Source: Helopsaltes ochotensis
Lineage: Eukaryota; Chordata; Aves; Passeriformes; Locustellidae
Direction of reading: 5' to 3'
Length of the DNA stretch: 64,000 bases
NCBI GenBank assembly: GCA_013400155.1
Contig: VXBM01000008.1
Location: 1,839,711 to 1,903,710, forward strand
Shown here: positions 47,975-60,558 of the stretch, in pieces
How positions within the stretch are numbered: the first letter of the stretch is position 1
How the letters are laid out: the number at the start of each line of letters is the position of its first letter
Translations under genes and position numbers: made by a program
Notes under the pieces: model-generated
The model's input: only the letters and a program-made list of their open reading frames with translations
Told to the model about the DNA's origin: nothing
Database searches by the model: none

Positions 47975-49015
47975 AGGAGGTCTGAAACTGAGGTCTCCAG
48001 TACTATAGGAGGTTGAGATTACAAATACATGAAGTAAGCAATGTTTGCACAGTGCTGGCCTCTCCTTGATATGCCTTTTCTATTCCCACTGTCCCTGGAG
48101 GGGACATGAACCCATGACTCTAAACTTAAAGGAGACTTGGGATTGAAACTGAGGTCCCAGCACCATGAGTGGGCAACATAAGAAAGGTGTGGAGAGACCA
48201 ATGTTGGTGCATTGCTGTGCTCCCCTTGCTATGCCTCTTACAGCCCCAGTGTTCATAGACCTGTAAACATTGTGGTTCTCTGAAACCAAACCCTACTCCT
48301 TGACCCTAACAGTGGTTTCTGGTATAGGCTGAGACCCCATGTACCATGGATGACTGAGTTAAGAAGCATGTAAGAAGTGTCAAGGATTTGTGCTGTCCTG
48401 TGCTCTCCTTGGCATGCCTTTTCAAGCCTCAGTGTCCCTATTGTGGTAGGCTTTGTGGTTCTCCGAACTCTTATCCTAACTCTAATTGTGGCTTTTGGTT
48501 GAGATTGAGGTCTCAGGTACCATGGTTGGCCCAAACTAGAATGATACGGAGAGAGCCATGTTGGTGCAGTGCAAGTTCTCCTTGCCTTGACTTTTTCAGA
48601 CCTGGAGTGCTGGGACTGTTTTCTTTGTGGTTCTCTGAACCCTAACCCTACCCCTTGACCCTAATGGCAGCTTGGGGTTGAGGTCAATGTACCAGGTACT
48701 ATGAGCGGGCCAGACTAGAAAATGTGGAAGGAGCGGTGTAGGTGCAGGGTCCTGTTCATCATGGTATCCCTGTTCAAGCTCCAGTGTCCATGGAGCTGTA
48801 TACCTGCTGGTTGTCTGAACCCCAGCCCTAAAACTAATTGTTTAGGTTAAATCTTGGAATTTAGGATGAAGGTTCCAGGTTCCATGGGTGGCCCAGGTAA
48901 GAATGATTCCTTCAGGAAGAAGGAATATTGTTATAATGCTCTGTTCTCCCTGGCATGCCTTTTCCAGACCCAGTGTCCCTGGAGCTGTAGGCTCTGGGGT
49001 TCTCTGAACCTTCTT
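47975..49015 (+). repeat. degenerate tandem satellite, about six units of 160-190 bp
   Basis: The word ATGCCTTTT or a close variant recurs at 48071, 48231, 48414, 48587, 48765 and 48955 (spacings 160, 183, 173, 178 and 190). Each is followed by a CCAGTGTCCCTGGAGCTGTA-like block, and most units continue with GGTTCTCTGAACCCTAACCC-like and GAGGTCCCAGGTACCATG-like blocks. Units have diverged by many substitutions and indels. Telomere-like CCCTAACCCTA occurs in at least one unit. Confidence 0.8.
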
Positions 49016-49821
49016 CCTTGCTAATTAAAAATTAAACATACCATACAGTAAAAGTAAAGTTTCACCCAGACCACCTTATGGAACTTATTGTCTTTTGCTT
49101 TTAATTCCCTGGCTTTCCCACTGTCCAGGTACAGTTATGACATGCTCATATGATCACTGATGTTCCTGCTGTTCATCTTTATATGGGTAACATTAGCTTT
49201 ACAATACCTCCCATCTTTGATAACACTGGAAACAGACATTTTAAGGTTGCTTCTGAACTCAGAGGTTTTGTATAGCAACACCATTCATCAGCACATCTAA
49301 GACACTGTGATTCAACTGTCCAGAAATAATTCTTCCAAGCTCTTTACTGAGGACTTCATACTGAAATGGCAGCATGCTGTTAGAGATCATCCTAACTATG
49401 CCTACTATGACAACCCTTTCTTACAACTTTTGAACATCAGAGAAAGCTTATATAATCTGTAAAATCATCACCATAGGTGAATATTTTTTTCTCCCAGTTT
49501 CAGACTTTCAATGTACTGTAAGGAACATAGAGTACTGGTGTGATTCTAGTATGTGTCTTCACATAGAGTTCTGAGAGGATGATTCAAAACTTCTTTGCTT
49601 TGTACATATCAAAGTTCAAGATCCTTTTGTATGGATTGTAGGATGTATCACCAAGGATGTGTCATAGGCTGCATCACCTATCCTTCAAGTACAGCACTGT
49701 TTCTGACAATTTACTGATATAATGTTTTAACTAATTTTTAACTGAAAATAGAAAACATAAAACCCTAAACCAGTCACTTCAGAAACTTATCATTTGCCAG
49801 TCTTTTATTTGACATTTCTGC
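49016..49821. other. spacer between satellite and CR1
   Basis: About 800 bp of AT-rich sequence with no recognised feature. Confidence 0.5.
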
Positions 49822-50965
49822 TAGAATCACACAACCATTAAGGTTGCAAAAGACCTCCAAGATCATCAAGTCCAACCATCACCTAGCACCACAACAAATT
49901 CACCACCAATCCATGTCCTCAAGAGCTGTATCCACGTTGGTTTTTTGAAAATTTTCAGGATTGTGATTCTACCACTTTCCTGGGCAGCCTGTTCCAATGC
50001 TTGACAACCATTTCAGTGAAGAAATTTCTCTAAATATCTATTCTAAACCTTCCCTGTTGCAACTTGAGGCCATTTCCTCTTGTTCCTTGCTACAGGGGAG
50101 AAAAGGCTGAGCCCCCCACATCACCACAGCTTCCTTTCAGGCAGTTGTAGAGAGCAATAAGGTTTCCCCTGAGCCTCCTTTTCTCCAGGATAAATAACCC
50201 CAGCTCCCTCAGCTGCTCATCAATAGAGTTGAGTTCCAGACTCTTCACCAGCTCCACGGACACACTCCAAACCCTCAATGTCCTTCTTGTAGTGAGGGGC
50301 CCAGAACTGGGCACAGCACCTGAGGTGTGGCTTCACCAGTGCTGAGTACAGAGGGACAATCGCTGTCCTGGTCCTGCTGGCCACACTATTCCTAATACAG
50401 GGTGGTGCCATTGGCCTTCTTGGCCACCTGGGCACAGCTGGCTCATGTTCAACTGCTGTTGACCAGCACCACTAGGTCCTTTTCCTATGAGCAGCTTTCC
50501 ACCCACTCTTCCCTCAGCTAGTAGCACTGTGTGAGGTTGTTGTGACCCCTGTGCAGGACCAAGCATTTTGCCTTGTTGAGTCTTATCCAACTGGCCTTGG
50601 CCTATTGATCCAGCCTATCCTGATTCCTTGGCAGAGCCTTCTTACCCTCCAATAGATCAACACTCCCACCCAGCTTGGTGTCATCTGCAAAATGACTGAG
50701 AATGCACTTGATCCCCTCATCCAGATCATCAATGAAGATAATTTAAAAGGACTGTCCCAAATACTGTGCCCTGGGGAATCCCATCCAGCTGCCAGCTGGA
50801 TGTAACTCCATTCACCACCACTCTCTGGGCCTGCCTCTCTCCATCCAGCCAGTTTCTTCCCAGCATCTATCCTACACCATGGGAAACCAGTTCTTCCAGG
50901 AGAATGCTATGGAAAATGGTGTCAAAGGCTTTACTAAAAGTTTAGGTGGACAACATCTGCAGCCT
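49822..50965 (-). mobile_element. CR1 LINE, about 1.1 kb 3' fragment
   Basis: This is the reverse complement of the CR1 3' region: AAAGACCTCCAAGATCATCA, the GGGCAGCCTGTTCCAATGCT segment, and GGCCATTTCCTCTTGTTCCT. It continues further 5' into the end of ORF2 (CTTGGTGTCATCTGCAAA, TGGGGAATCCCATCCAGCTG). Many stops and indels mark it as dead. It is 5' truncated near 50965, just before the LTR at 51012. Confidence 0.92.
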
Positions 50966-51011
50966 AGGACTTGGCTGCATGTTTTCAAGGATCTCTCTCT
51001 AGGTTGCCACA

Positions 51012-52437
51012 TTGTATTGGTTTGTCATGGATAGTAAAATAGAAAATTAATTGGTGATGTACTTTAAAATTGACAGCCAGATTGACCAATAGGATGCAGG
51101 TGTACACCTCTGGGAAAAAACGATAAATACGAGAAATCCCAGGGTGTGGTCTCTCTTCTTGCCGTGGTCGGGCAGGGGGTGACAGCGCGGGCTGGGCCCC
51201 CATTGCCCCGGCCGGCCGGGCTGGGCCTGGCCAGGCTCGACTGGGCCCAGCCACTATTGGAGCCCTGGCGGGGCTGAGCCGAGCTCCCTCCACCACCACC
51301 GAGCCCGGCAGCTCAGAGGGGGAGACGGGGAGAGAGCCCTGGGCCGAGGGAATGTCCTCCGGGTCCCCCCAGAAAAGCAGCACCGAGCCCAGACTGGGCT
51401 GGGGCCCACCCTGGGGCCCACACCTGTGAGACCCAGGGGTGGGGAAGAGGAGAGAGAGAGACTCTGGCCTCATGGACTATCTCAACTGATCTCAGTTTCC
51501 TTCACCGGTATGGATCCGGCATACTGGCAGGAATTTTGCAACTGCCTCATGGTGGAGACCACCTGGCCATCTGCAGGCCCAGGCAAGGAATGTTAACTCT
51601 TTTCTGACACAGACTGAGACCTTTTTAGAGGTCCCTTCTGAGAGAGAGGAAAGGCCAAATTGGAGATATGTAAAGTATCAAAGATATCAAAATATGAAAA
51701 TATCAAAGTCAGTAAAGGAACAGCGACTTCTTAAGTAGAAGAGACGGCGAGTTGCCTTAATTTTAGGCTGAAAGTCTCCCTTGATTTTGTGGTAACAGAC
51801 TGTAATATTCCTTTAAATCATGAACTCTGAACTGGGGAGATGTTTTTATAGTTTCTAAGCGAAGGTTAATTGATTTATTCAAGTGAATTTTGGACTAAAA
51901 AACTGTAATCTGATGATCTTATGAGCTATGTGAACAAAGTGAGATGAGAAGAAACTCTGGCACCAGGGAGAAAGAAGATGTTTGTTTCCTAAAGATAAAA
52001 AGCCCTTTTTGTTATGGGACTATTCATCTTTAAAAAGATAAAACCCCAATGGAAGCCCATGGCCTACATGCAGCCATGGTACAGGCTGCTGTTTTTGGGA
52101 GGTTTCCACAATTGCAGGTTTCTCGGGTGGGCTGCATTTGTGGGGTTGGGAGCCACAGACTGTGTCTCTTGTAGAAAGGTGCCATAATGAGGAGAGAGTT
52201 TCTCTCTTTAAGGCTGGATGAAAAAACTATTTTATAAGTGGTACTGACTTAGAGTTCTGAGTTCTGTTTTTTACATTGTTTCTAAGAAAGTAAATTATTA
52301 GTATAGAGGAGGGTGGTGCTTTTAAAAGGTTTCAATATTTTATTTGTTCTCTTTTTTATGTGTATTAATAAATTTTACTAGTTTTTTAATCTTTTAAGTT
52401 GAATCTGTTTTGCCTTTATTCTAATCCTATTCCACAC
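51012..52437 (+). mobile_element. large LTR-like endogenous retrovirus remnant (about 1.4 kb)
   Basis: Starts TGTATTGGTTTGTCATGG, similar to songbird LTR starts. A TATA-like GATAAATACG lies at 51121-51130, followed by a CpG- and GC-rich block (51170-51450), and AATAAA at 52367-52372 about 65 bp before the end at TATTCCACA. If it is one LTR the transcribed repeat part is unusually long, so it may be an LTR plus leader or two pieces. No gag, pol or env frame is seen, and an exact target duplication was not found. Confidence 0.55.
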
Positions 52438-55400
52438 TAAGAAAAATATTTAGACCACTACACAAAAAATTTAGCAAGCAAAATTCTGTGAACGTGAAAC
52501 CACAAACATCTTTAGTGTTTCTGCCCAGTTACGAATTTTAAACCTTTACACACATCCTTTCTGGTGCATGCAGAGCATGCGACTATTTTGTTCATTATTT
52601 TGTTCAATAATGTGAAAACATAGGAAGATTCAAACTTTCCTTAGTGTTAAATCTCCTGAAATGTTACAGGCAGGCTTCATATGGAGGACATAAATTGATA
52701 GTATGGACTGCTATAGAAGCTGCTATAAGTAATAAGCAGGTGCAGATCTATTCCTTAGTGTATATATGCATCTCTATACAGATGCATCTATACACCTATA
52801 CTTGGAGATAACAGTCAAGTGTCATGCTTCCTCACTCACTGACCTGCATGATCAGCTCAGCTGATCAGGGCAAAAGCAATTGGGGATACTGACCTCATGC
52901 CCATTAATTGCTCTTCCTGATTACATGTATGATTACCACCTGGTCCCCAATGCCACTCTTGTAAGCATGTCTGTGCCTGCCTGCTGGTCAGTTGATGATC
53001 AGTCTCTTTGACTGATGTTAGTTCACCCAGTAATGCAAAGCAGCTGATCAGCAGACCTGGCCTAACTTCTACCTCTCTTTGCCTTGGGATGTAGCAGCAC
53101 AAAGGAACAACTGCCCACTGATGAATCTGGCTCAAAACTTCAGGTGTTTTTCAGCTGAGCCAAGATTCCGCCTTTATATCTTCAGGTTTTGTGAGGTATT
53201 ATGGTACCTTTGTTGTGTCTTCTTGGCTTTCCTCACAGGCTTTCTGGTTAAATATTCACACGTAAAAACCTTTTGAAGAAATTCTCCGACAAAAATCAAT
53301 GTTGAATTGGAGTCAATATTAAGAATGTATATCACTGAATGAGTATTCGTCAATGAATGAATATATGTAATTTAACTGAAAGTAATCCTGGAAAAGATAC
53401 CAACTATGGCCACTGATGTCTACTCTTATCAAAATCAGGCTCCACTTTTTCCCAAATTTGGTCGTATCTGCAACCAATGAACTTAATGTCAGGTCCTTAA
53501 TGAACACAACCAATGAGACTACAAGTTAAATGCATATTCTTGCACTGAAGTCGGCTAGATAATTTATTTTTTGTGAGTTGATATCTGAAATATAAGAATG
53601 CTTTGAATTGTAAACTAAATAGTCTGTTTTGTTTCTATACTATCCTTTGATCAATGGATTACAAAAATTGTTAATATATACAAATCTAAAAACCTCTTAG
53701 ATTGCATTTGTGTTTTTTATTGTTTTTTATTCTTATTCTTAATAAAGCAGGCAGTTTGTTGGCAATTACAAGCTGTTTATTTTGACTAAGCCTATATTCA
53801 GTCATGCATATCAAGGTAATCTGATGATTGAAGACTTCTGTAGGTCCATCCCTTGTCCCAGTCAAGCCAACTGAAAAATCCCAGTGCTTTGTCCATTACC
53901 AGCATGCTAAATTGAGCTTTAGACTTTGTCATATTACTCTTTGAAGCTATATCACCCTTTGATTGCTGCAGTGTCTAAAATAAAAACTGTAAGGGTGATA
54001 CTTACTGTGGAACACAACCAATTCTATAGCTTCAAATATTATAGAAAGATTATATTTGTTTTGGAAGATTGGCTTATCAATAATGTTAGCATTAATGAAA
54101 ATAATACCCTTCTGCTTTATAATGGTCTTTCTTCCATGTCTAGTCTGCTGTCCTCCTTCCTCATACTTTAGAAAAGAGCTCCAAACATCAAGAATTCCAT
54201 ATTCTAAATTCCATTTAAATAATTTATTATCAATGCTATTTTGAATGCTTGTTTTTGAAGTATTCCACATTTTCTCTGCCTTGAGTGTTACAGTGTCCTT
54301 TATTCTTTTAGATTAGTCCAAAGAGCTCACTCAATATATTTAAGTGCTCTGCTCTGTCAGAATGATATCTCATCCTGGCAAATATCCAGCTGGTATTTCA
54401 TTTAAATTTACACAGTGAAACCATTACAATTTGAACTCCCTTCACTCAATTCTCATCACACAAACCCACGTTTGTACCCCAGTGCCAATACACAACCTTC
54501 TCACAACACTGTTTGAAATTAAGGGATAGTTAGCTTCAGGACACGCCATCAAACTGTAATCCATCTTAAAACTACAACTTGAATAGAGCTCAGTTTGGCA
54601 GACGAAAGAGATTATGATTCATGCTTCAATTTTATCTGTCAGGTGCTGTTGCAGTGCTATTCTGGCTGGTGTCCCAGGAAGACTCCTAAGACGACAGAAC
54701 AAACAGCTCTTTGAATACACACAATTTTTAGACTTGGAACCTTCATGACTTCTCTAGTATTTGACCTCCTGAAGTTACAAAATGAAGACAAAGTCAATCC
54801 ATTTTTTCCTGACACTTTCTTGTGGAGCTGGTTCTTTCCTATGTCTGCTATACAGTTAGTTATCTTCTAGTCACACAGGAACAGAATCTTACCTGCAGTT
54901 ACCTACAGTTTGAATGGCTCGCATAAAGGTGTGATGGTTAACCAAGCACAGTATCTACTGCATTCTCCTGCATATTAATGAGACATGGCTAAAGAGTTTC
55001 AGATACACTCTCTTCTTAAGTATGTAATAGCTTTTTTTCCAACATATAAATCCAATTATAGAATTTTTTTCTTTCAAACAATTCCACTACATCTAAAATG
55101 CCTGAATTTGTTTTAAATCTTCTTACATGTGCAGCTAACAAATATTCTGTTGTTATTGTATGAACTAGTATGTCACATTATTAATTACTTTATCTAGTTA
55201 AGTATTTCCTCAAGGATAAGGGAAATGCCTTAACTGTATATCCTACTGATATGATAAAAAGGACATTCAACACTTCATTCTTAGCAATATTTATCAAGGT
55301 TTATATGGAAATGGTAGTAGCTATATAGATTTGGCAAGAAAAAATTTGGACATTAGAGTTGTCTGGAATGCTACAGAATTTGCAATTAATTAAAAATAGA

Positions 55401-55761
55401 AGATTCTAGATAGTCTTTTCATAAGTCCAGTCTTCAGGAAAGAGTACTTCTTCTCTGAAATATATAATTTGATAGATCATGTATAAAGACTTTATTCTGG
55501 AAGAGATACATTAAGGCAATGGATGTCCTTATTTATTTTGCAAGTGGTAATGAATAATCTGAGATAGAGAGCTGTTTGGTATGTTTGAAAACATAAATCA
55601 GAAACTGTCACTCAAAGCTGATTTAAAGCTTGTGCTTACACTGCCTTGATCTCAGGATTTCTTTGAAGATTTCTTCGTAGAGATGTAAGAGAGCATTCTG
55701 AAGGTTAGTCAAGTGTGTGTAACAGCTACAGATGAAGATAACTGTGATGAGAATTTATCAC
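52438..55761. other. non-coding interval between LTR and CR1
   Basis: AT-rich. The segment 52845-53060 has several TGATCAGCT-like words, including a perfect TGATCAGC/GCTGATCA hairpin at 52849-52867. Overlapping short frames on both strands near 54.0-54.3 kb show no domain. Confidence 0.5.
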
Positions 55762-56400
55762 GGAATTATAGAATATGAGCATTTGTAAGAGATTCATTGG
55801 GATGATTGAGTCCAACTCCTGGTCCTGCACAGGACACTCCAAGAATCACACCAGGTGTCTGAGAATGTTGCCCAAACACTTCTTGCACTCTGTCAGGCTG
55901 GTGCTATGACCACTTCTCAGGTGAGCCTGGTGCATTGCCCAGCCACTCTCTAAGTGAGAAACCTTTTCCTGATATCCAACCTAAACCTACCTTGACTCAG
56001 CTTCAGGCCGTTCCCTTGGGTCCTGTCACTGGTCATGAGAGTGAAGAGATCAGTCCTGCCCCTTGTCTTCCCCTCATGAAGAAGTCACAGATTGCAATGA
56101 GGTTTCCCCTCAGTCTCCTCTTCTCCAGGCTGAACAGAACAAGTGACCACAGTCGCTCTTCAAATGGTTTCCACCCAAGGCCCTTTGCCATCTTGCCCTC
56201 CTTTGGACACTCTCAGATAGCTTTATATTTTCCTTACATTGTGGCACCCAAAACTGCCCCCAGAACTCAAGCTGAGACCTCCCCAGGGCAGAGTAGAGCA
56301 GGACAATCCCCTCCTTTGTCCTGGCTGGTGATGCTGCATCTCAGAACATGGTTGGCTGTCCTGGCTGCTGGGGCACACTGTTGACTCATATTCAACTTGT
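55762..56400 (-). mobile_element. CR1 LINE, about 640 bp 3' fragment
   Basis: Same family and orientation as the copy at 5058, with GAGTCCAACTCCTGGTCCTG, GATATCCAACCTAAACCTAC and TGTGGCACCCAAAACTGC. It extends about 130 bp further 5' than that copy and carries small indels. No coding frame survives. Confidence 0.9.
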
Positions 56401-57300
56401 AACAAAATTTGTAACTTTTCAAACTCACTTTTGTGTAATTACGTGTCCTTTTTTTTTTTAAATAGCCAGAGGACAGCAGTTTAGTTTGGGAGCAGAGTTT
56501 TGCATCAATGATGTGCCTTTGCAGCATTAGCCATGCGGCCTCATGGTCATTTGCTGGCTTGACAGCCCTAGTCAAACCCTGTGGAGTAGCTGCTTTGTGA
56601 AGAAGTCATCTCATCTCAGCGTTCAACTTCCAGTGATGGTGATCTGTGATGATTGTCTTGATAGCTGCAGTGTTTTTTCCATGACATTTTTAAAGGTTTG
56701 AGTCATCTTAAAAATAGCAGCACTGCAAGGTTCATTAGTCTTTTATTTTGATATGTTTTTCTTGACTTTTGAACAATTTGGAGACTCTTTTACTTGAGCA
56801 ATTACCTAACAGGAGGAATCAACACTGATCCATGTCAACTGACAGGTTCCTCTGGGAGGTTTCTGCTTCTTCCAGCCCTAGGCCACCTGTCAATGGAGTA
56901 GGCTCACTGCAAACAGTGCTCTAAACCTACAGGAAAAGCCTGAGGGTACACTTCATATTAATTAAAGAGCTTAATTTTTCTTTCTTTTTCTTATTTATAT
57001 ACTAATTTTGAAATTAATATTTCAAATTTATTTTGAAAAAGAAGCTCTGTAAAACTCTTTTATGCAGTATTGAGTCTACACGGTCCAGCCCTGCACATGG
57101 CAACAATACAAGTCCAAGCAAAAGGAGGGGAAGAGGGTCAAAAGGATGGTAAGATGGAGTGCATGATTATTTAGGGATATTGGCATTGCAGTGACCTTAT
57201 CACAGTGGCAAGGAAATTATCTTCTCAGGGGAGAGGCTTCCTCACCTGGCCTTGATTCTCAATCCACACAGATGTGTTCTATTGGCTAGATCTGATCTCT

Positions 57301-57358
57301 GGTTTTTTTTTTTCCCTTTCTTTTTGTGGTTTTGTTTTGTTTGTTTGTTTGTTTTTTT
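57301..57358 (+). repeat. T-rich / (GTTT)n simple repeat
   Basis: A T-rich tract passes into GTTT units (about 57341-57355). Simple repeat with no other content. Confidence 0.85.
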
Positions 57359-58429
57359 CTATATTTTGTATTCAATTTAATTAAAAGTAGGATAAAAAAA
57401 ACAACAAAAAATGGAAATATAACATTGGAGCTGTAGGCATGAGATACTGAGATAGTTTATATTATAAAGGGTATAAAATTTGGCAAACTGAAACCAAGCA
57501 AGTAATTCCAAGCCAAAAAGGAAAGTGAGCTCTCTTACCAGCACTCCTGCATGCTGCACTTCTATGACATTCGTCATTATCTTCCTTACCTAGAATAATG
57601 TGGATATTGGGAAAAAAGTGACTCATGAGGTTTCTCATGGAGATCTCTTACCTCAGAATATTTCATAATGAAAATGTAGTGAGCTGATATGCAATACATT
57701 TCAAGAAAAATTTGCAATTCTTTTGAATGTTTAAGTACCCATGTCTCTGTGTTTGTATGTGTGTATATATAATTACAAGCAGTGAAATATGCTTTTTACT
57801 ACACACAGAAAAGGTACTCTTCTCAAGGACTAATCATCTTTGTGTGCCTTTTTTCTGACAGAAGGTTGGTTTGTTCATTCATTGCTTCTATTACATCTGA
57901 AAAAAATCAGTACATCTGCAATATCTTTTTTTCCTACTGATCCCACATATTCACCCTTTACCTATTGTTAGTCAAAGATAATGCCTGTAAGTCAAATTCT
58001 GATCTCAGAGTAAATCTGAAGGAATTCATAAAAGAGATTTACAGTGAGAAAAACTGAACAGCACTTTTGATCCAAAGGCAGCTTATGGCACTTGTGAATC
58101 CAGCCGTTGCAGTAGGTGTTTGCTGCTGTCTTGGAACGATGTTGGAGCACTGAACTAAGCATGGAACTGGCTTAGAGGCTTTAGTTACAGTATTTCATTT
58201 TATTCTCTGACAGCCTTTAAAAAATGCTATGTAGGACCAAGAAGCTATGTGACTTTCAGCCATATTCCCTAATCAGATTCAGAATGCTTTAAATATTGCT
58301 GTAAACTGTGAAATCTCCTTTGGGCTGCTGTTCTTCCTTTGGCACTAATACTGTGAGAAGCCTGCCACCTGTGTGACACCAAAATAGGAAACTCAACCTC
58401 CTAACAAGTTTTAACATTTTAAAACAACT

Positions 58430-58690
58430 TCTAAAAGAGAGAGAATCAGAGAAAGTGAAAATCAAGCAAGAGAAGAGTGAGATGTGATAGAAAAGGAACT
58501 TGAAGGATGGAGCAGCAGAATTAGTAATACAGAAGACCAGGCAGAAAAACAAATCTCAGACATAAAGACAAGGAGGAAAAGAAAACTGAAAGGACAATGA
58601 AGGAACACATAAAGAGGAGGAGAAAATCACAACCAGGAAGATGACAAATAGCAGAAAATGAATGAGGGAGCAGATTAGGAGGCATCAAGG
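58430..58690 (+). repeat. purine-rich low-complexity tract
   Basis: About 260 bp with a strong excess of A and G on the plus strand (AGAGAGAATCAGAGAAAG, AGGAGGAAAAGAAAACTGAA). There is no clear repeat unit. A shorter similar tract lies at 62885-63000. Confidence 0.7.
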
Positions 58691-60340
58691 CACATGATGA
58701 AATCAATGAGCAGACATGAACAGATAGCATTGAGAGTGGAATATTTTTTCTCTCCTATAGCCCCAAGGGAGCTTGGCTTGCTAATTGAGATATCTATGTG
58801 TTCACCCTTGTAACCAGCTAGATCTTATGCTGATGTTAGCAAGAAGCAGCAGCAGAGATTTTTTTCTGTTTAAAGGAACCTCAGCAATACATACCCATTC
58901 CTCCTCAGGAAACCAACTTTGTCCAAATAAATTCCCCCTTGGCACAGGGTATATGGGACACTATCTCAATTCACCTTGATGGGAGCAGATAGGGAAGGAT
59001 TCAGCCCCAAATTTAAATAGTTCACAAGGGCAGCTTCACTTGAGTTTAACCCTGGAGATCCAAATTCACAGAAGCTAGTGAGCCTTGTGTTTCCCTCGGC
59101 TTCCTTTATAGATGGTTCAAAGCAAAATCCAGTGATTTGAATGATTTGCCCTGGAGGAGCCATTCTTTCACCATTTGTTGGGTTGAAAACTTCCACTGGT
59201 TCCTCAAGTTCAGACAAAGGGTGTGAACACCTTTCCAGTTTCTGAAGCAATTGCCTGGCATACCTTCAATTTAGCATTCACAGGCAGTTTTCAGCAAACC
59301 TCTTCTGTATGAGGTATGATAGAATTAAGTATCAGTATTATTTATTAACAATCTGACCTACCCAAAATAATTATTCTTCAGTCTAAAAGACTGTCACGTG
59401 TGCCACCAAATCCCATCAAAAGGACCAGAAAGGACCAGTGAATCTTGAGAATGTTCTTTCATTCCTACCAGTGATCCTTCACAATTTTCGATTACCTCAG
59501 GGAGAGGCTAAATTGAAAAAGTAGGGAAACTTGTACTTTGAGAGTTTTCTTTGATGAAGCAGAGGATGTAAAGAAACTATAGAGCTGGACAACTTTAAAA
59601 TTTACTACAAAATCTGAAATTATAAAGGCTGGACTCAAACTAGGAGAGTGAGTGACAAGCAAGCAGTTACTGAAATAATTACCAAGTACCTGAAAGCAAG
59701 TGGTTTGATAATTTCATTCCACTTCATGGAGGACAAATATAAAAATAACCATTATGATCAGATTTTTATTGATCTTACACAGCTACTGCTGCTGTGCTGT
59801 AACCTGCAAAAGTTCTGTGTACAATCCTCCATCTTTTGAATTTGGAGCCAAATTTGCATAAACATAAAGTCAAATTATGACCCTAGAAAGACTTCTGGAC
59901 TTAATTACCACCATGTTACTCGAGGTTCATGACAGCATATCCCTGCTGATGTCAGGGCCACTCTGTGTGAAACCTGAAGGATATGGTGATGAATCAACTC
60001 TCATAAGTGCTATAGTTCCCTAAAAGATATACAATATGTTTAGGTCAAGCTTGTACATGCAAGGAAGTGAAAACTCTTTTTAAAAACAGTTTTTAGGCTC
60101 TATGATGTTACAAAGTATTCTAGGTGTGGTCCCTCTGTTCTGGCCCTTTCTAAAGCAGAATTTCACTCTCCTGCCTTCACACACTAGTAAGAGGAGCATG
60201 AGTTGTCAGGATCCACTGTGTTGCCCTGATTTTTGCAGCCTTTCTGATGTGTTTCTTAGCTTTTAGAATGGAGTCAGAATCCTCAATGTTTAGGTAGTGC
60301 TTTGCCTTTCTCACGCTGGTGTTATCTGTAAGATAGGGTT

Positions 60341-60558
60341 TGTTTAGGAAATGGATTGGTAAATATCACATGCCTTTGGATGCAAATTGTACTGACTGAC
60401 CGTCAGCTGGGCCAGTTGGAGATGAGAGGTGTTCACCTTCTCATCCAATCCCTGGCATGGACCTGCGGTCTACTTAAGAAAGAAAGAATAAACAAAAGGC
60501 CCTCTTTTGGGTCCTTCTCCTCATCGAGTGTCCTGTGTGGTTCTTGCTGAGCTAAACA
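60341..60558 (+). mobile_element. short solo LTR candidate
   Basis: Ends TGTTTAG and CTAAACA form a perfect 7 bp inverted repeat 218 bp apart. AATAAA occurs at 60487-60492 about 65 bp before the 3' end, as expected for an LTR. No target duplication is visible, so the call rests on the ends and the poly(A) signal. Confidence 0.5.

Noticed and set aside
48080..48645. Several short frames on both strands
   Set aside because: They fall within the degenerate satellite units and repeat with them.
50985..51473. 162-codon minus-strand frame
   Set aside because: It runs antisense through the CpG-rich part of the LTR-like element; Pro/Gly/Arg-rich content reflects GC bias.
53947..54270. 107-codon minus-strand frame
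   Set aside because: AT-rich, overlapped by two plus-strand frames, with no transposase or other motif.
55935..56384. 149-codon plus-strand frame
   Set aside because: It is the antisense of a CR1 LINE fragment.
58966..59250. 94-codon minus-strand frame with fairly balanced composition
   Set aside because: No domain recognised and no convincing acceptor or donor at its ends. Left as non-coding.
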